This document shows positions 6,572 through 6,613 of a stretch of 6,613 bases of DNA, piece after piece. A program made the position numbers and the translations under genes. The stretch is from an uncultured Comamonadaceae bacterium (GTDB lineage Bacteria; Pseudomonadota; Gammaproteobacteria; Burkholderiales; Burkholderiaceae_C): positions 1 to 6,613 of the forward strand of contig CALMOI010000246.1 of NCBI GenBank assembly GCA_937871735.1, in the 5' to 3' direction. The number at the start of each line of letters is the position of its first letter. The first letter of the stretch is position 1. The notes below the pieces were generated by a model that saw nothing but the letters and a program-made list of their open reading frames with translations, did not search any database and was not told the DNA's origin.

Positions 6572-6602
6572 AGTCAAATTGCTGCATTGCAGCAGTTTGA
6601 CT
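6572..6602. repeat. 31-base near-perfect palindrome, possible operator or hairpin
   Basis: The arms AGTCAAATTGCTGCA (6572-6586) and TGCAGCAGTTTGACT (6588-6602) surround one central T at 6587. Fourteen of 15 positions pair; the only exception is T6579 against G6595, which would be a G-U pair in RNA. The TAGAAT box at 6566-6571 lies immediately upstream, so on the + strand the palindrome would cover the start of transcription. It is not followed by a clear T-tract within the window. Confidence 0.6.
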
Positions 6603-6613
6603 GCTTGTGATTT

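Larger units (their letters stand above)
6341..6613. other. AT-richer non-coding tail after fadD
   Basis: By direct count about 117 of 273 bases are G or C (43%), against clearly GC-rich genes to the left; 6501-6560 falls to about 28%. No reading frame longer than about a dozen codons with a ribosome-binding site is visible. The stretch holds three consecutive stem-loops (6379-6436), a weaker dyad at 6451-6480, an 8-base direct repeat TTAAAGTT (6502-6509 and 6541-6548), -10-like boxes TAAAAT and TAGAAT, and a 31-base palindrome at 6572-6602. Confidence 0.75.

Noticed and set aside
6466..6583. Very short frames starting at ATG 6466, 6525 and 6554 in the AT-rich tail
   Set aside because: They give about 4 to 11 codons, have no convincing ribosome-binding site and show no leader-peptide codon run.
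6341..6613. Possible tRNA gene or integron attC site in the non-coding tail
   Set aside because: No cloverleaf arms or T-loop sequence could be assembled, and GTTAG-containing stretches at 6352 and 6493 do not fit the attC core consensus.

Overview
The window looks like ordinary chromosomal core DNA of a GC-rich betaproteobacterium, most likely Burkholderiales and perhaps Comamonadaceae. This is an inference from the protein families, the strong purine-rich ribosome-binding sites, the GC-rich codon use, and the presence of a betaproteobacterial-type 'Gcr' membrane protein. The genus cannot be fixed from sequence reading alone.

Layout: positions 1-2273 carry the end of a proton-translocating NAD(P)+ transhydrogenase operon on the + strand in the three-gene form: pntAA (3' part only), pntAB and pntB. 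The last two overlap by four bases. PntAA binds NAD(H), PntAB and PntB form the membrane channel, and the PntB C-terminus binds NADP(H). Together they use the proton gradient to make NADPH from NADH. Sixteen bases after pntB, and convergent with it, ends a long minus-strand gene (2290-4335) for a polytopic membrane protein of the family conventionally called 'site-specific recombinase Gcr'. Its sequence shows no recognisable recombinase catalytic signature.

A 316-base divergent intergenic region (4336-4651) separates that gene from fadD (4652-6340, + strand), a complete 562-residue long-chain fatty acid-CoA ligase with all the expected adenylation motifs. FadD activates fatty acids for beta-oxidation. 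That pathway produces reduced cofactors, but the window shows no direct regulatory link between fadD and the transhydrogenase.

The final 273 bases (6341-6613) contain no gene. They drop to about 43% GC and are rich in dyad symmetry: three closely spaced stem-loops just after fadD, one of which makes a convincing minus-strand terminator, and a 31-base near-perfect palindrome at the window edge placed like an operator just after a TAGAAT box. This tail and the regulatory region upstream of fadD hold most of the unexplained structure. I found no CRISPR array, transposase, tRNA, rRNA or clear new multi-gene system.
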